A stretch of 64,000 bases of DNA from Pirellulales bacterium (lineage in GTDB: Bacteria > Planctomycetota > Planctomycetia > Pirellulales > JACPPG01): assembly GCA_035546535.1 (NCBI GenBank), contig DASZWQ010000185.1:1-64000 (forward strand). The letters run 5' to 3'. Under the pieces are notes generated by a model. The model saw nothing but the letters and a program-made list of their open reading frames with translations. It had not been told where the DNA came from and ran no database searches. Positions 46,279 through 55,376 of this stretch are shown here, piece by piece (within the stretch, counting starts at the first letter, position 1; every line of letters starts with the position of its first letter). The position numbers and the translations under genes are program-made.

Positions 46279-46788
46279 TTAGCGCCGGTGGCTGAAGTTT
46301 GCCAATTTCATGTGGCGCGTCGCGCTATGGGAAGATCGGGCTACGTGTCGGTTTGATGTCGGCGTAGCCTTGTGCTTGCCAGTCGGGTGCTTGTGGTGGG
46401 CACCGCCAGCCTTTTTCGCGGCGGTGCCTGCGTTGGTTGTTGCCGCGGCTGTTCCCTTCGCCGGGGCATTGGTCACCGCCGCAGCCGTCCCGGCCGGCAT
46501 CTGTCCATTACCACTCCACGTACGATGGTTGCCGGTGTGCGTCCGCCCGTACCCGGCGCGATGGAATTGCCTGTTGCGCCAGGACGTGCCGCGCGTGGCC
46601 ATGGGGCGGTTGCCCATCAGGTATCGGCTCGTGATTTTTCGCATGTTGCGCTGGGGGGCCGTGGCTTTGGGCGTGGCCGTTGGCGTCTTCGTCGTCGGCG
46701 TCGTGGCGTCCTGAGCCATGGCCACCAGAGGCACAAGCGCCGACAGAATCAGTGCCGCGGCAAACCTCTTGGCAAACGAGTTTCTCAT
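46279..46788 (-). CDS. Small secreted basic, histidine/alanine/threonine-rich protein
   Basis: A 169-residue protein with a signal peptide (FAAALILSALVPLVAMAQ) and GGGAG upstream of the ATG at 46788. The mature part is low complexity: Thr/Pro/Ala-rich (DATTPTTKTPTATPKA), then strongly basic with many His and Arg residues (GYGRTHTGNHRTWSGNG, HHKHPTGKHKATPTSNRH). No domain is recognisable. Such proteins may bind metal, nucleic acid or acidic polysaccharide outside the cell; this is a guess from composition. The gene faces the TPR gene (convergent). A longer frame from 46905 lacks signal structure in front and is not preferred. Confidence 0.6.
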   Translation of the reverse strand: MRNSFAKRFAAALILSALVPLVAMAQDATTPTTKTPTATPKATAPQRNMRKITSRYLMGNRPMATRGTSWRNRQFHRAGYGRTHTGNHRTWSGNGQMPAGTAAAVTNAPAKGTAAATTNAGTAAKKAGGAHHKHPTGKHKATPTSNRHVARSSHSATRHMKLANFSHRR

Positions 46789-47309
46789 GACTTGCTCCCT
46801 CGCACTTGATTGGCCGTCGCGTGAGTTTTCCGTGGCGCTCGCTTGCGCCGCGACTGGACCCACCACCCTGTGTCGAAACAAGCGGCCGCGTGCTGCGACG
46901 GTCAATTGTGGATCGTGCCGTGCCGCTCTGTTACCTGGAAGTTCCTACGGATCGCGCGGCGATCAGGGTGTGGTTACATTTCCGTCACTGGCCCCGCCTT
47001 GCAGTTCCGTTAGCCGCGTGCCAGCACGGTTGGGGTTTTCAACCCATATCGAGAATGGCGCACTCTGTAGCCGGGGTCTGCGACCCCGGAAGCCGCGCCC
47101 GGAAATCCCGGCCTCACAGAGGCCGCCCACAGTTCGTAGGGTGCACTGTGTGCACCATGAAGCCTGGGCTTGCCGCCGACATTGCCACGGCCGGTACCCG
47201 GCCGCTTGAATTCCCTCGAAACTCGCGTAAGGTACGCTTGGCTAGTGGGCCCCGAGCCCTACGGGGGCCTCCATTACCAGGGCACATTCATCCCACAGCG
47301 ATATCCACC
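46789..47309. other. Divergent gap with three palindromes
   Basis: About 520 bases between the basic secreted gene (minus) and the metallopeptidase gene (plus), which must carry both promoters. It contains a palindrome cluster at 47071-47156, listed separately. A continuous plus-strand frame runs through it into the peptidase gene but shows no protein-like signal, so I leave it out. Confidence 0.45.
47071..47156. repeat. Palindrome cluster with 3-base loops
   Basis: CCGGGGTC-TGC-GACCCCGG (47071-47089), GGCCTC-ACA-GAGGCC (47110-47124) and GGTGCAC-TGT-GTGCACC (47140-47156). The first is preceded by TGTAG and the last by GTAG. They are members of the same families as the palindromes at 13408-13494 and 15612, with different but still fully paired arm bases. 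Confidence 0.8.
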
Positions 47310-49040
47310 ATGATGTTCGATCGATTCTGGCGACGACTTGTACTGGGCCCGACGTTCGTCTCCGTGTTCTTGGGGATCACGATGATCAACTCCGCTACGA
47401 AAACCGGCGCCGCGGAAGCCGCCGCTGCCACGGGCAACGAACTGGCCAAGAAGTTCATTACCTATCACGAGCGCGAGGTGCGGCCGCTCGACATTGCCGT
47501 CGGAAAGGCCTGGTGGACCGCCAACACCACGGGCCGCGACGAAGATTTCGCGGCCAAGGTCGAAGCGCAGAACAAGCTCGATCACGCCCTGGCCAGCGCC
47601 GATCGCTTCGCCGAGTTGAAAGCCGCCAAGGCGGCTCAGATCACTGATCCCCTGCTGCGGCGGCAGATCGACATCCTGTATCTCATCTATCTCGAGAAGC
47701 AGGTCGATCCGGGGCTCCTTCAGCGGATCACGGCCAAGTCGAACGACATCGAAAAAGCGTTCAACGTCTTTCGTGCCAAGGTCGGCGAGCGGCAACTCGT
47801 CGACAGCGAAGTCCGCAAGGTCCTCAAGGAATCAAAAGACTCCGCCGAGCGGCAGCGCGTGTGGGAAGCCAGCAAGCAGGTGGGCCGCGCCGTCGAGGCC
47901 GATCTGCGCCAGCTCGTGCTGTTGCGCAATGAAGCAGCGAAGAAGCTGGGCTTCAAGGACTATCACGCCATGCAATTGACCTTGAACGAGCAGAGCCAGG
48001 ACGAGGTGCTCAAGCTGTTCGACAAGCTCGACGACCTCACGCGCGGGCCCTTCGCCGCGGCCAAGCAAGAAATCGACGCGTCGCTGTCGTTGAACTACGG
48101 CATCGACGTCGATGAGCTGCGTCCCTGGCACTACCACGATCCGTTCTTCCAGGAAAGTCCGGCGATCTTTACCGTCAGCCTCGATTCGCCGTTCGCCAGC
48201 GCCGACATTTTGAAATTGTGCCGCACGTTCTACGCCGCCATCGGCCTTCCGATCGACGACGTGATCGAGCGCAGCGACCTGTACGAGAAGCCGGGCAAAA
48301 GCCCGCACGCCTTCTGCACCGACATCGATCGCGAGGGGGACGTCCGCGTGCTGGCCAACATCGTGCCCAACGAATACTGGATGGGCACGATGCTGCACGA
48401 ACTAGGCCATTCGGTCTACAGCAGCAAGAACATCCCCGAGAGCGTCCCTTACGTGCTGCGCACCGACGCCCACATCCTGTGTACCGAAGGCGTGGCGATG
48501 ATGTTCGAGCGGTTCTCGAAGAATGGCGACTGGCTTGTGAAGATGGGCGTCGGCATGCCCGACCCGGCCAAGTACACCGAGACGGGCATGAAGATGCGGC
48601 GCAATCAGCTCTTGATCTTCTCGCGTTGGTGCCAGGTGATGCTGCGTTTCGAAAAGAGCATGTACGCCGATCCGCAGCAGGACCTGAACAAGCTGTGGTG
48701 GGACCTGGTCGAGAAGTATCAATTGCTCAAGCGCCCGAGCGGCCGCAACGAGCCTGACTTCGCCAGCAAGATCCACGTCGTGTCGGCGCCGGCCTACTAC
48801 CACAACTACATGATGGGGCAGTTGTTCGCCTGCCAGGTACACAGCGCCATCTGTCGCGACGTGCTGAAGACCGACAACCCAGCCCGGGCCTTCTACACCG
48901 ACAACAAACAGGTGGGCGAGTTCATGCGCACCCGCGTCTTCGCCCCTGGCCGCAGCCTGCCTTGGAACGAGCTGACGAAACACGCCACCGGGGAAGAGCT
49001 GAACCCGAATGCGTTTGCGGCCGAGTTTGGAGGGAAGTAG
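47310..49040 (+). CDS. Exported zinc metallopeptidase (M2/M3-like)
   Basis: A 576-residue protein with an N-terminal hydrophobic signal segment (FWRRLVLGPTFVSVFLGITM). The catalytic HEXXH is in TMLHELGHSVYSSKNIPE (near residue 362), and a third zinc ligand is probably the glutamate in CTEGVAMMFERFSKN about 26 residues later. Mostly helical, with repeated charged helices, the protein resembles the peptidyl-dipeptidase families M2 and M3, in which two helical halves enclose a deep cleft that limits substrates to short peptides. Choice between M2 and M3 is uncertain. The ATG at 47310 begins an ATGATG pair; the ribosome site is weak. It is likely periplasmic and degrades oligopeptides. Confidence 0.8.
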   Translation: MMFDRFWRRLVLGPTFVSVFLGITMINSATKTGAAEAAAATGNELAKKFITYHEREVRPLDIAVGKAWWTANTTGRDEDFAAKVEAQNKLDHALASADRFAELKAAKAAQITDPLLRRQIDILYLIYLEKQVDPGLLQRITAKSNDIEKAFNVFRAKVGERQLVDSEVRKVLKESKDSAERQRVWEASKQVGRAVEADLRQLVLLRNEAAKKLGFKDYHAMQLTLNEQSQDEVLKLFDKLDDLTRGPFAAAKQEIDASLSLNYGIDVDELRPWHYHDPFFQESPAIFTVSLDSPFASADILKLCRTFYAAIGLPIDDVIERSDLYEKPGKSPHAFCTDIDREGDVRVLANIVPNEYWMGTMLHELGHSVYSSKNIPESVPYVLRTDAHILCTEGVAMMFERFSKNGDWLVKMGVGMPDPAKYTETGMKMRRNQLLIFSRWCQVMLRFEKSMYADPQQDLNKLWWDLVEKYQLLKRPSGRNEPDFASKIHVVSAPAYYHNYMMGQLFACQVHSAICRDVLKTDNPARAFYTDNKQVGEFMRTRVFAPGRSLPWNELTKHATGEELNPNAFAAEFGGK

Positions 49041-49082
49041 GGGCGCGACAAGCTGTCGAACGGGCGTCGTCTGTCGGAGGTT

Positions 49083-49439
49083 CTATTCAGCGTCCCATCC
49101 AGGCGGCCAAGGTGGCATCGAGCCACTACGAAAATTCGCAATCTCCGCCTCCGGAAAAAGCCCCACCAGTCTATCGAACTCTTCGTCCTTAAGATTGTGG
49201 CAGTGGATGCTCCCGACCCCGGGTTCCCCAAATATCCATAGGCCCGACGGAGCCTTACGTGCGTCCATAAATCCCGGGACGTCCATCGATCGGATTTCAT
49301 ATCGAGCAAACGCGTCACGACGCTGACGAATCCAGCTCAATTCGTAGGCTAGCCAACAACTCAAGACTGTGATGATGGCGAGCACTGTTCGAATCGAGAA
49401 CTGAAGCGAACGTCGGCGGGTGGTCGGCGTCTCGGACAT
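49083..49439 (-). CDS. Small membrane-anchored planctomycete protein
   Basis: A 118-residue protein with one N-terminal transmembrane helix (RSLQFSIRTVLAIITVLSCW), then a soluble region with LWIFGEPGVGSIHCHNLKDE and a helix FDRLVGLFPEAEIANF. The basic start TTRRRSLQFSIRTVLAI is typical of a large group of planctomycete membrane-anchored orphan proteins. Function unknown. It is convergent with the metallopeptidase gene, separated by 42 bases. Confidence 0.65.
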   Translation of the reverse strand: MSETPTTRRRSLQFSIRTVLAIITVLSCWLAYELSWIRQRRDAFARYEIRSMDVPGFMDARKAPSGLWIFGEPGVGSIHCHNLKDEEFDRLVGLFPEAEIANFRSGSMPPWPPGWDAE

Positions 49440-49585
49440 GACTTCATCTTACCGGCGGGGCCGCTCTTCCTCATCATTTCCTCACATTCGGCGGGTAGGC
49501 TGCGTGATTCGAGCCGGTGCCGCGGGGCCCTGGGCGAAGTTTTTCTGACGTGATTTATCGCGGGTAACCGCGGACACGACGCGCG

Positions 49586-50716
49586 ATGGCCGGAACGACT
49601 GCCATTCTACCGCCGCAAGGCGCTGGCAGGATTGATTTACCTGCTGCTGTCCGGCCTGCGCGCTCGGCGTGGATCGTGTCGTCAGCGTTCGACCTCTTAT
49701 TCTTCGCGAACGCCTGGTGGCTGGTGGCGCTACTGCCCGGCTTCTTGAGTGCCGAGCGGACGCCGCATCTCGAGTTCTGGCAGATTTATTTTTTGACCAC
49801 GCCGCACCGCTGGATCACGTTGTTCCTGGTCGCGGCCGATCCGGATCGCCGCGCCGGGCGGAACGGACTCTTTGCGTTGATCGCGATCGTTACGCTGGCC
49901 GTCGTCGTGGCGGTGCGATTCGGTACGGGCGGATTCTTGTGCCTGCTGCTCGTGGATTACGTGTGGAATTCGTGGCACTTCGCGGCGCAGCACGCCGGCA
50001 TCTTGCGGATGTACGCGCGCAAGACTCCGGATGCCTGGCCGCGGCTCGAAACGTGGGGGCTGCGCTCGATAGTGTTCTACACGAGCTTGCGCCTCGCCGG
50101 CTGGTCGACCGGCTGGACCGAGGATTGGCCGGCAGCACAGAGCATCCTCGCGGTGCTTGATGTCGCGATGACTTTGCCAGTGCTGACTTTGCTCGCCGTG
50201 GAACTTGCGAGCCGGCCCTGGGCGCGGCCAGGCAAGATCGCTTACCTGTCGAGCGTGGCCGCGCTATACCTCGCACTCTTGGCGTCCGTCGCGCTTGGCG
50301 AAACGACGCTCGTCTTGTCGCTGACCACGGCGGCGGCCGCGTTTCATGCCATCGAATACCTGGCCGTAGTGACCCACTACGCCCAGCGCCGCCGCACCCA
50401 AGGCTCGGCTGGCCTGATGCGCACGATGGCCGCGTCATGGGGTCTGATCCTCGCCGGCTACATCGTCGTCCTGGGACTGGTGGCGAACTTCGCCGACGCC
50501 TTCTGGCCGGAATTCTGGATCGGCATCAACCTGTGGGCCGCCGGACTGCACTACGCGTACGACGGATTGATCTGGAAACTGCGCACGCCACAAACCGCTG
50601 CGATCTTGAACGTCGAATTGCCGGGCAGCGCGCCCGTGTTGCAACCGCCCGGCTTGACGTCGCGCAAGGAGAGCCTTGCCCCGAGGCCCGAGCCCGTCGC
50701 GGTCGAGACTGTCTAA
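49586..50716 (+). CDS. Polytopic membrane protein with conserved-looking histidines
   Basis: A 376-residue protein with about nine predicted transmembrane helices. Histidines lie in or near helices: TTPHRWITLFL, NSWHFAAQHAGILRMY (an HX4H arrangement), AAFHAIEYLAVVTHYAQ and AAGLHYAYDGLIWK. This spacing suggests an intramembrane metal site as in membrane hydroxylases, desaturases or Brp/Blh-type carotenoid oxygenases, but no signature identifies any of them. The hydrophilic tail after residue 345 is proline-rich. It ends 4 bases before the next gene, a membrane TPR protein, so they form an operon. I do not recognise a named family. Confidence 0.7.
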   Translation: MAGTTAILPPQGAGRIDLPAAVRPARSAWIVSSAFDLLFFANAWWLVALLPGFLSAERTPHLEFWQIYFLTTPHRWITLFLVAADPDRRAGRNGLFALIAIVTLAVVVAVRFGTGGFLCLLLVDYVWNSWHFAAQHAGILRMYARKTPDAWPRLETWGLRSIVFYTSLRLAGWSTGWTEDWPAAQSILAVLDVAMTLPVLTLLAVELASRPWARPGKIAYLSSVAALYLALLASVALGETTLVLSLTTAAAAFHAIEYLAVVTHYAQRRRTQGSAGLMRTMAASWGLILAGYIVVLGLVANFADAFWPEFWIGINLWAAGLHYAYDGLIWKLRTPQTAAILNVELPGSAPVLQPPGLTSRKESLAPRPEPVAVETV

Positions 50717-50720
50717 ACCA

Positions 50721-51980
50721 ATGCAGACCATCAATCCAACAGCCCGAGGCGCGATTCCAGCCCAGATCGCCGGCTACGCGGCCGCGGCGGGCGTGTCGTG
50801 GCACGCGCTCGGCGGCGCGATCGCCGATTCGGCAGCAGCGCCTCTTTTCGGCTGGCAGCGGCTGATCGTCGTCCACGTCTTGCTGGCACTACCACTGGCC
50901 GTCTTCGTCGCGGTGATCGTACGAAATTGCGTCGCCACGGCGCGGCCGCTGACACTCGCCCTGGCCGCCGCCGCGATCGGTCTCGCCGCTACCTTCGTCA
51001 TGGCCCTGATCGTGCCGTTCATCGGTAACATCGTCGAAAGCGGCAGCCCGGGCGCGTGGATCCTGGCGCCCGTGCGCACGCTCCTCTGCCTGGCCGTCGA
51101 ATTGCCGTGGTGCGTCGCCATCGCGTGTTCCTTCAAGCGGCATCTCGAATTGCAGAACAGATCGGCCCCCGCAACCTCATTCCGCGAACTGGTTCTGTGG
51201 ACCAGTATCGCCGTGGGCGCCGCGATCGCGTTGCCGGCCGTTTTCATCAACGATTTGATCGGCAAGCAGACGGTCCTAGCGAGCGACTTGCTCGCGCGGC
51301 AACAGCTCGTGGCGGCCGATCGCGTGATCGCGCGGCTGTGCGCCGCCGGGAGCAACCGCCCGCTGCGCGGGGCGGAGCCAACGACGGTCCGCCGAAAGCT
51401 CGCGCGCACGATCAGGGCGCTCGAGCAGCGCGTCGACCGCGCCAACCCGGCGGCGTTCGATGCCCAGCAGACGATCGAGTTGGCCCGTACGCTGGCGATG
51501 CTCGACCGCGCGGCCGCCGCGCAAGAATTGCTCGAACCACTGGCCGGCGAGCGAGCCGACGCGGCGCTACTGCTGGCGGCAACGTTGCAGGAGCAGCAGA
51601 TATGGGAAGCAAGCCTCGCGCAGTTTGCTAGCGCGGCCCGCTTGCTACGCGACATGCCTGACTCGGCGCAACGAACGGCCGGCCTGGTGCAGGCGATCGA
51701 TGGAATCGCCTTTTGCGAGCGCGAGCTGGGGCGCTTTCGCCAGGCACAGCAAGCGTACGAAGCGGGCCTGCAGGAATTGCCCAACGCGGCGGCGCATTTT
51801 CATTTTCAGCTTGCGCGCCACCATCAGCTCGGTGGACGCCCGACAACGGCCATGGCGCATTTGCAACAGGCCGCGACGCTCGATCCGCAGGGATATGGTT
51901 CGCAGTCCGCAGCCCTGATCCGCCAATTGGCGGCTGGCTCGCCCGGCTGCTTGCTCGGGCCGTCGGCAGTCGGCAAATAG
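50721..51980 (+). CDS. Membrane protein with cytoplasmic or periplasmic TPR domain
   Basis: A 419-residue protein. The first half has about four transmembrane helices (LIVVHVLLALPLAVFVAVIV, LALAAAAIGLAATFVMALIV, LLCLAVELPWCVAIACS, LWTSIAVGAAIALPAVF). The second half is helical with tetratricopeptide-like pairs (ELARTLAMLDRAAAAQELLE, CERELGRFRQAQQAYEAGL, ARHHQLGGRPTTAMAHLQQA). The ATG at 50721 lies 4 bases after the previous stop; an earlier frame start at 50676 would overlap that gene. Co-transcription with the histidine-rich membrane protein suggests that the TPR part assembles or regulates that protein. Function unknown. Confidence 0.75.
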   Translation: MQTINPTARGAIPAQIAGYAAAAGVSWHALGGAIADSAAAPLFGWQRLIVVHVLLALPLAVFVAVIVRNCVATARPLTLALAAAAIGLAATFVMALIVPFIGNIVESGSPGAWILAPVRTLLCLAVELPWCVAIACSFKRHLELQNRSAPATSFRELVLWTSIAVGAAIALPAVFINDLIGKQTVLASDLLARQQLVAADRVIARLCAAGSNRPLRGAEPTTVRRKLARTIRALEQRVDRANPAAFDAQQTIELARTLAMLDRAAAAQELLEPLAGERADAALLLAATLQEQQIWEASLAQFASAARLLRDMPDSAQRTAGLVQAIDGIAFCERELGRFRQAQQAYEAGLQELPNAAAHFHFQLARHHQLGGRPTTAMAHLQQAATLDPQGYGSQSAALIRQLAAGSPGCLLGPSAVGK

Positions 51981-51985
51981 TATCG

Positions 51986-52004
51986 GCAAGTAGCAAATAC
52001 TTGC
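51986..52004. terminator. Hairpin between convergent genes
   Basis: GCAAGTA (51986-51992) pairs perfectly with TACTTGC (51998-52004) around GCAAA. It lies 6 bases after the TPR gene stop and about 60 bases before the stop of the DUF1559 gene. No T-run follows, so termination is uncertain. Confidence 0.4.
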
Positions 52005-52065
52005 GAGCGGCGGTCGGTATGTCCTATCGCACTGGTGCAGAGCGCGACCTTCGAACGCGCGCCCA

Positions 52066-53190
52066 TTACGGCGTGGCAGCAATATCGCCGTTGGCGCGCG
52101 TGGCCAGGGCGTGCCACACGCCCAGGTCGATCGAATTGTTGAAGAATCGCACCGAGCCGTCCCCCATCGAAGCATTTACACCGCTGGGGTGCATGCTGCG
52201 GGCCGAGGCCCACACATTGCCGTCCGTCTGATGATTGCTGCCGCAATACAGAGGATGACCTTTGGGAATCGTGGGCCCGCAGCCGGGGATCTGGTCGTTG
52301 GTCGTCGAGTTGGGGCCATAGAGGGCCGTGAACGTCGAACCTCCCATACCTCCCCAGGCCCAAACGCCGCGGCCATCGTCCGCATCGTCGTAGCCCACCA
52401 CTTCACTGATGAAGAGCGTGGTACTGGTGCCGTCTGTGATCTGGGCGATGCGGGTTCCCTGTCCCCAGCCGGCTTTCCAGGTCCCCTTAAGAAACGCCGC
52501 ATTCACGGTTTGCCTGTTGTAGTTCGGCGTGCCGGAAGGAATGATGACGCCAAAGGCCCCGGCCGTGGTGTAATCGATCTGTCCGGTCGTGGTGTACGCC
52601 GAATAGGTTCCTGCGCCGAAGTTGGCGGCGTAGTTTCCTTTATCCAGGTCCTCGAGATTCCAAACGTTGTCGATCTCTGTTTCGATGACGTCGGCGCTGG
52701 GGCAGAGCATGAAAGGAAAAATCAAATCGCCGAAATCGCGCCACAACCCGTCTCCCGTTTTGTTACGGTCGCAATCGTCGGGCGCGCTACACTCATTGGT
52801 CAGGCAGCCGATCAGTTTGTCGTTCATGGCCGCTTGTTCCATCTGCGGCATGATGTTTGACAGCCAATTGGGTCCTTGGCAATAGACGCCGGTCTGCGTC
52901 CCGCCGGTCATCCACAGACCCATCCAACCCTTGGAATTCCAGCCCGGGTTCGGCGAGCAGTGCGGCAGTCCTGGCGGAAACGACTGCATCGTATCGTGAT
53001 GATTCAACAGCGCGAGTGAAATCTGCTTGAGATTGTTCACGCATTGCGCGCGGCGGGCAGCCTCGCGCGCCATCTGCACGGCAGGCAGCACGAGCGCGAT
53101 CAGGATGCCGATGATCGCAATCACCACCAGCAGCTCGACAAGCGTGAAACCGCGGCCAGGCGATTGTCTTGCCGGAAATCTACCAGCCAT
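52066..53190 (-). CDS. DUF1559 protein with type IV pilin-like N-terminus
   Basis: A 374-residue protein. The N-terminus has a class III signal: [20 protein letters not shown], where a prepilin peptidase would cut after the glycine before FTLVE, followed by a helix with [20 protein letters not shown]. The large globular domain is typical of the planctomycete DUF1559 (H-X9-DG) family, with [20 protein letters not shown], and near the end [20 protein letters not shown], the H-X9-D-G signature. These proteins resemble pseudopilins and are hugely expanded in planctomycetes; their role may be in secretion or surface structures. ATG 53190 begins the signal; an earlier frame start at 53238 adds 16 residues. 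Confidence 0.92.
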   Translation of the reverse strand: MAGRFPARQSPGRGFTLVELLVVIAIIGILIALVLPAVQMAREAARRAQCVNNLKQISLALLNHHDTMQSFPPGLPHCSPNPGWNSKGWMGLWMTGGTQTGVYCQGPNWLSNIMPQMEQAAMNDKLIGCLTNECSAPDDCDRNKTGDGLWRDFGDLIFPFMLCPSADVIETEIDNVWNLEDLDKGNYAANFGAGTYSAYTTTGQIDYTTAGAFGVIIPSGTPNYNRQTVNAAFLKGTWKAGWGQGTRIAQITDGTSTTLFISEVVGYDDADDGRGVWAWGGMGGSTFTALYGPNSTTNDQIPGCGPTIPKGHPLYCGSNHQTDGNVWASARSMHPSGVNASMGDGSVRFFNNSIDLGVWHALATRANGDIAATP

Positions 53191-53452
53191 GGCGATGCAT
53201 TTTCCTCTGACGCGTTGTCGTGTGCTGTGAACCATCATCCGCTTCCCGCCGAATTCTCTGCCGACAAGATCATGCGACGGCGACCGGTCTTACCACCACT
53301 TGCCGCGCTTGGCTTACAGTCCCCAGCACGAACCACCCCAGCAATCGCGACACGATACCGGACGATTGTGAGCGCATGATTAGCGCCACCCAGAGCGAGA
53401 AAATAAAAACTCGCTTGAACAATCGACGGCTATCGGCAAGCAGCGAAACGAG

Positions 53453-54757
53453 TTAGCTACCTAATCGTCGCCACAGCAATCCCACGACCATACCGATTGC
53501 GCAAAGCAGGTAGGAGGCCGGCTCAGGCACCGACGCGGCGTTGGCGGATGCCGGGGCAGGAGCTCCGCCGGTCTGCAGCCAATTGGACGAGATCGAAGCC
53601 AGGTCTTGGCTGTTGACGATGCCGTCGCCATTGATGTCGCCGCCCAAGAGACCGACACCGGTTTTCAACCAAGAGGACGACACCACGGCGAGGTCCTGGC
53701 TGTTGACGATTCCGTCCAGATTGGCGTCACCGACTTTAATGTTGTTGAACCAATCGCGCAGCGGGCTGAGGTCTTGCACTTCCGTTCCCGCACCGGTCCA
53801 TTGCGTCGGCCCGCCGTAGCTGCTGCTGGAACCATCGGCATAGTTGGCGATGTTCACGTTTTGATAATTCGACAGCGTGGCACCCGTGCCCGTCGCGAAT
53901 GCTTCGAGCTTAATGAGCTCTTGCGAGTTGACTCCGCCGGCAGCCCAGCCCGACACAGCCTCGCCCACCGGACCTTCAACGACATTGCCCTGCGCGTCCT
54001 TGATCGTGAACTGCCAGTTGTCGTTGTTGACGGTGAACAATCCGGCGGCGTCGGTGCCGATCGCGGAGGTGACGCCACCTGAAGTGACGCTGCCGCTGAA
54101 GCTGAAATACTGGAACTGGCCGCCGCTCTGTTGACCGGCCCAGACGTTGATATTCCAGTTCGGGCCGGGCTGCATGTTGCCGGTGGCCTGAGCGTAGGGG
54201 TTCCAGGCCGTGTTGGAGGAAAAATCAAGAAGCTTCTCCACGCTGGGATCCCCGGTATAGGGCGTGCCGTGCAGCACGCCGAGCCCGTCGATCTGGCCAT
54301 CTCGTTGCATGCCGCCCTGGCCTGGCAGGTCGCCATCAGGATTGCCGGTCGACGAATCGGGCGTGTTGATCAGGTACCAGGCTTGTTGCGATTCATTGAT
54401 CGTGATGGCCGTTCCCATCGGGACGCTTTGCCACACCGGGTCGTTGCTGAAGGTGATGACGCCGCTGCCGAAATCCTGAGCGTCCTTGTTGTACGACCAA
54501 TCAATCTGGTAGCCCTGCAGATTCAGCGTGTTCTTGCCGGGATCGGTCTTGGTAACCAGCAGCTGCATCCAATTCTGACCGTTACCTTCGACGCGGCCGA
54601 ACGAGTTGTCCGTCTTGCCGGCCGACAAATACTTGCTGCCACTTACGGCATTCGCCTGATTCAGGATCAGCGCATCGGTCGTGTCTGCCGCGGCATACGA
54701 GGCGATCGATGCGAACAGAGCCATGAACACGGTGAGTGCGACAACCTTCTTTTGCAT
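53453..54757 (-). CDS. Exported protein with dockerin-type repeats and PEP-CTERM anchor
   Basis: A 434-residue protein. AAAGG precedes the ATG at 54757. A signal peptide (LTVFMALFASIASYAAA) leads to a beta-rich domain (about residues 30-330). Two dockerin-type calcium motifs follow: GDANLDGIVNSQDLAVVSSS and GDINGDGIVNSQDLASISSN. The C-terminus is a PEP-CTERM sorting signal: VPEPASYLLCAIGMVVGLLW then a basic tail. In exosortase systems this tail is cut and the protein is sent to the surface or matrix. Dockerins normally bind cohesins, but no cohesin is visible in the window. Function of the main domain unknown. The gene is divergent from the next PEP-CTERM gene. Confidence 0.88.
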   Translation of the reverse strand: MQKKVVALTVFMALFASIASYAAADTTDALILNQANAVSGSKYLSAGKTDNSFGRVEGNGQNWMQLLVTKTDPGKNTLNLQGYQIDWSYNKDAQDFGSGVITFSNDPVWQSVPMGTAITINESQQAWYLINTPDSSTGNPDGDLPGQGGMQRDGQIDGLGVLHGTPYTGDPSVEKLLDFSSNTAWNPYAQATGNMQPGPNWNINVWAGQQSGGQFQYFSFSGSVTSGGVTSAIGTDAAGLFTVNNDNWQFTIKDAQGNVVEGPVGEAVSGWAAGGVNSQELIKLEAFATGTGATLSNYQNVNIANYADGSSSSYGGPTQWTGAGTEVQDLSPLRDWFNNIKVGDANLDGIVNSQDLAVVSSSWLKTGVGLLGGDINGDGIVNSQDLASISSNWLQTGGAPAPASANAASVPEPASYLLCAIGMVVGLLWRRLGS

Positions 54758-55376
54758 TTCCGACCTTTCTCAAGAATTCCGTCAATCTGATAGCCGGCGT
54801 CTAGCCGGGAACGTAGTGCGACGCGATTTGATCCGGCGAAAGGGCCTTTACGCCTAATGCTCGCCCCCACGGCGGTGGCCCAAGAAAAATGGCGGTCGCA
54901 CTCTACCGGCGCTGCGCTAGGATCGCGCTAGCAGATTGTTAGAAGAGCGTTAGTTTAAGGCGCGCCGCATTGAGCGAGAATGCAAACGAGGGGTGCGTCG
55001 ATCGGCAATGCAGATTTCATCTGTTTTTCATCCGACGCTCATCTGTCTCAAACATTGTCCCGCTATCTTCCCGCCACGTTGAGCGTGCTTGCAGCGGTGT
55101 CATGAAACCTCGCCGCTCGCGCAAGATCCGGCAGCAGTTGCCGCGAATCGCGCACGCTTGATCTTTTTGGGCCATGGTGACGCTAGCCAACGAATCTCCA
55201 ATTCGTCTGAGCCTTCTTTCGCGTCGCTAAGTTTGCGCACCCGGGCGTAATGCCCGGCCCTCGTTCGCGCCCTTCTTAGCCCCTTTTGTTGTTTTCGTCG
55301 CGAGACCCGACGCGTACGCGTCCATGGTCCGCACATTTGCCGCTTTTGAAATTTCTTACTTTGAGGAGTTGAGCCA
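54758..55376. promoter_or_regulatory. Divergent promoter region of two PEP-CTERM genes
   Basis: About 619 bases. It contains a perfect hairpin CCGGGC-GTAAT-GCCCGG at 55241-55257, just before pyrimidine-rich sequence, and GAGGAG (55363-55368) as ribosome site of the right-hand gene. I could not find a -35/-10 pair with good spacing; no gene is supported within. Since the genes read outward and carry the same surface-sorting signal, the region could co-regulate them. Confidence 0.45.
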
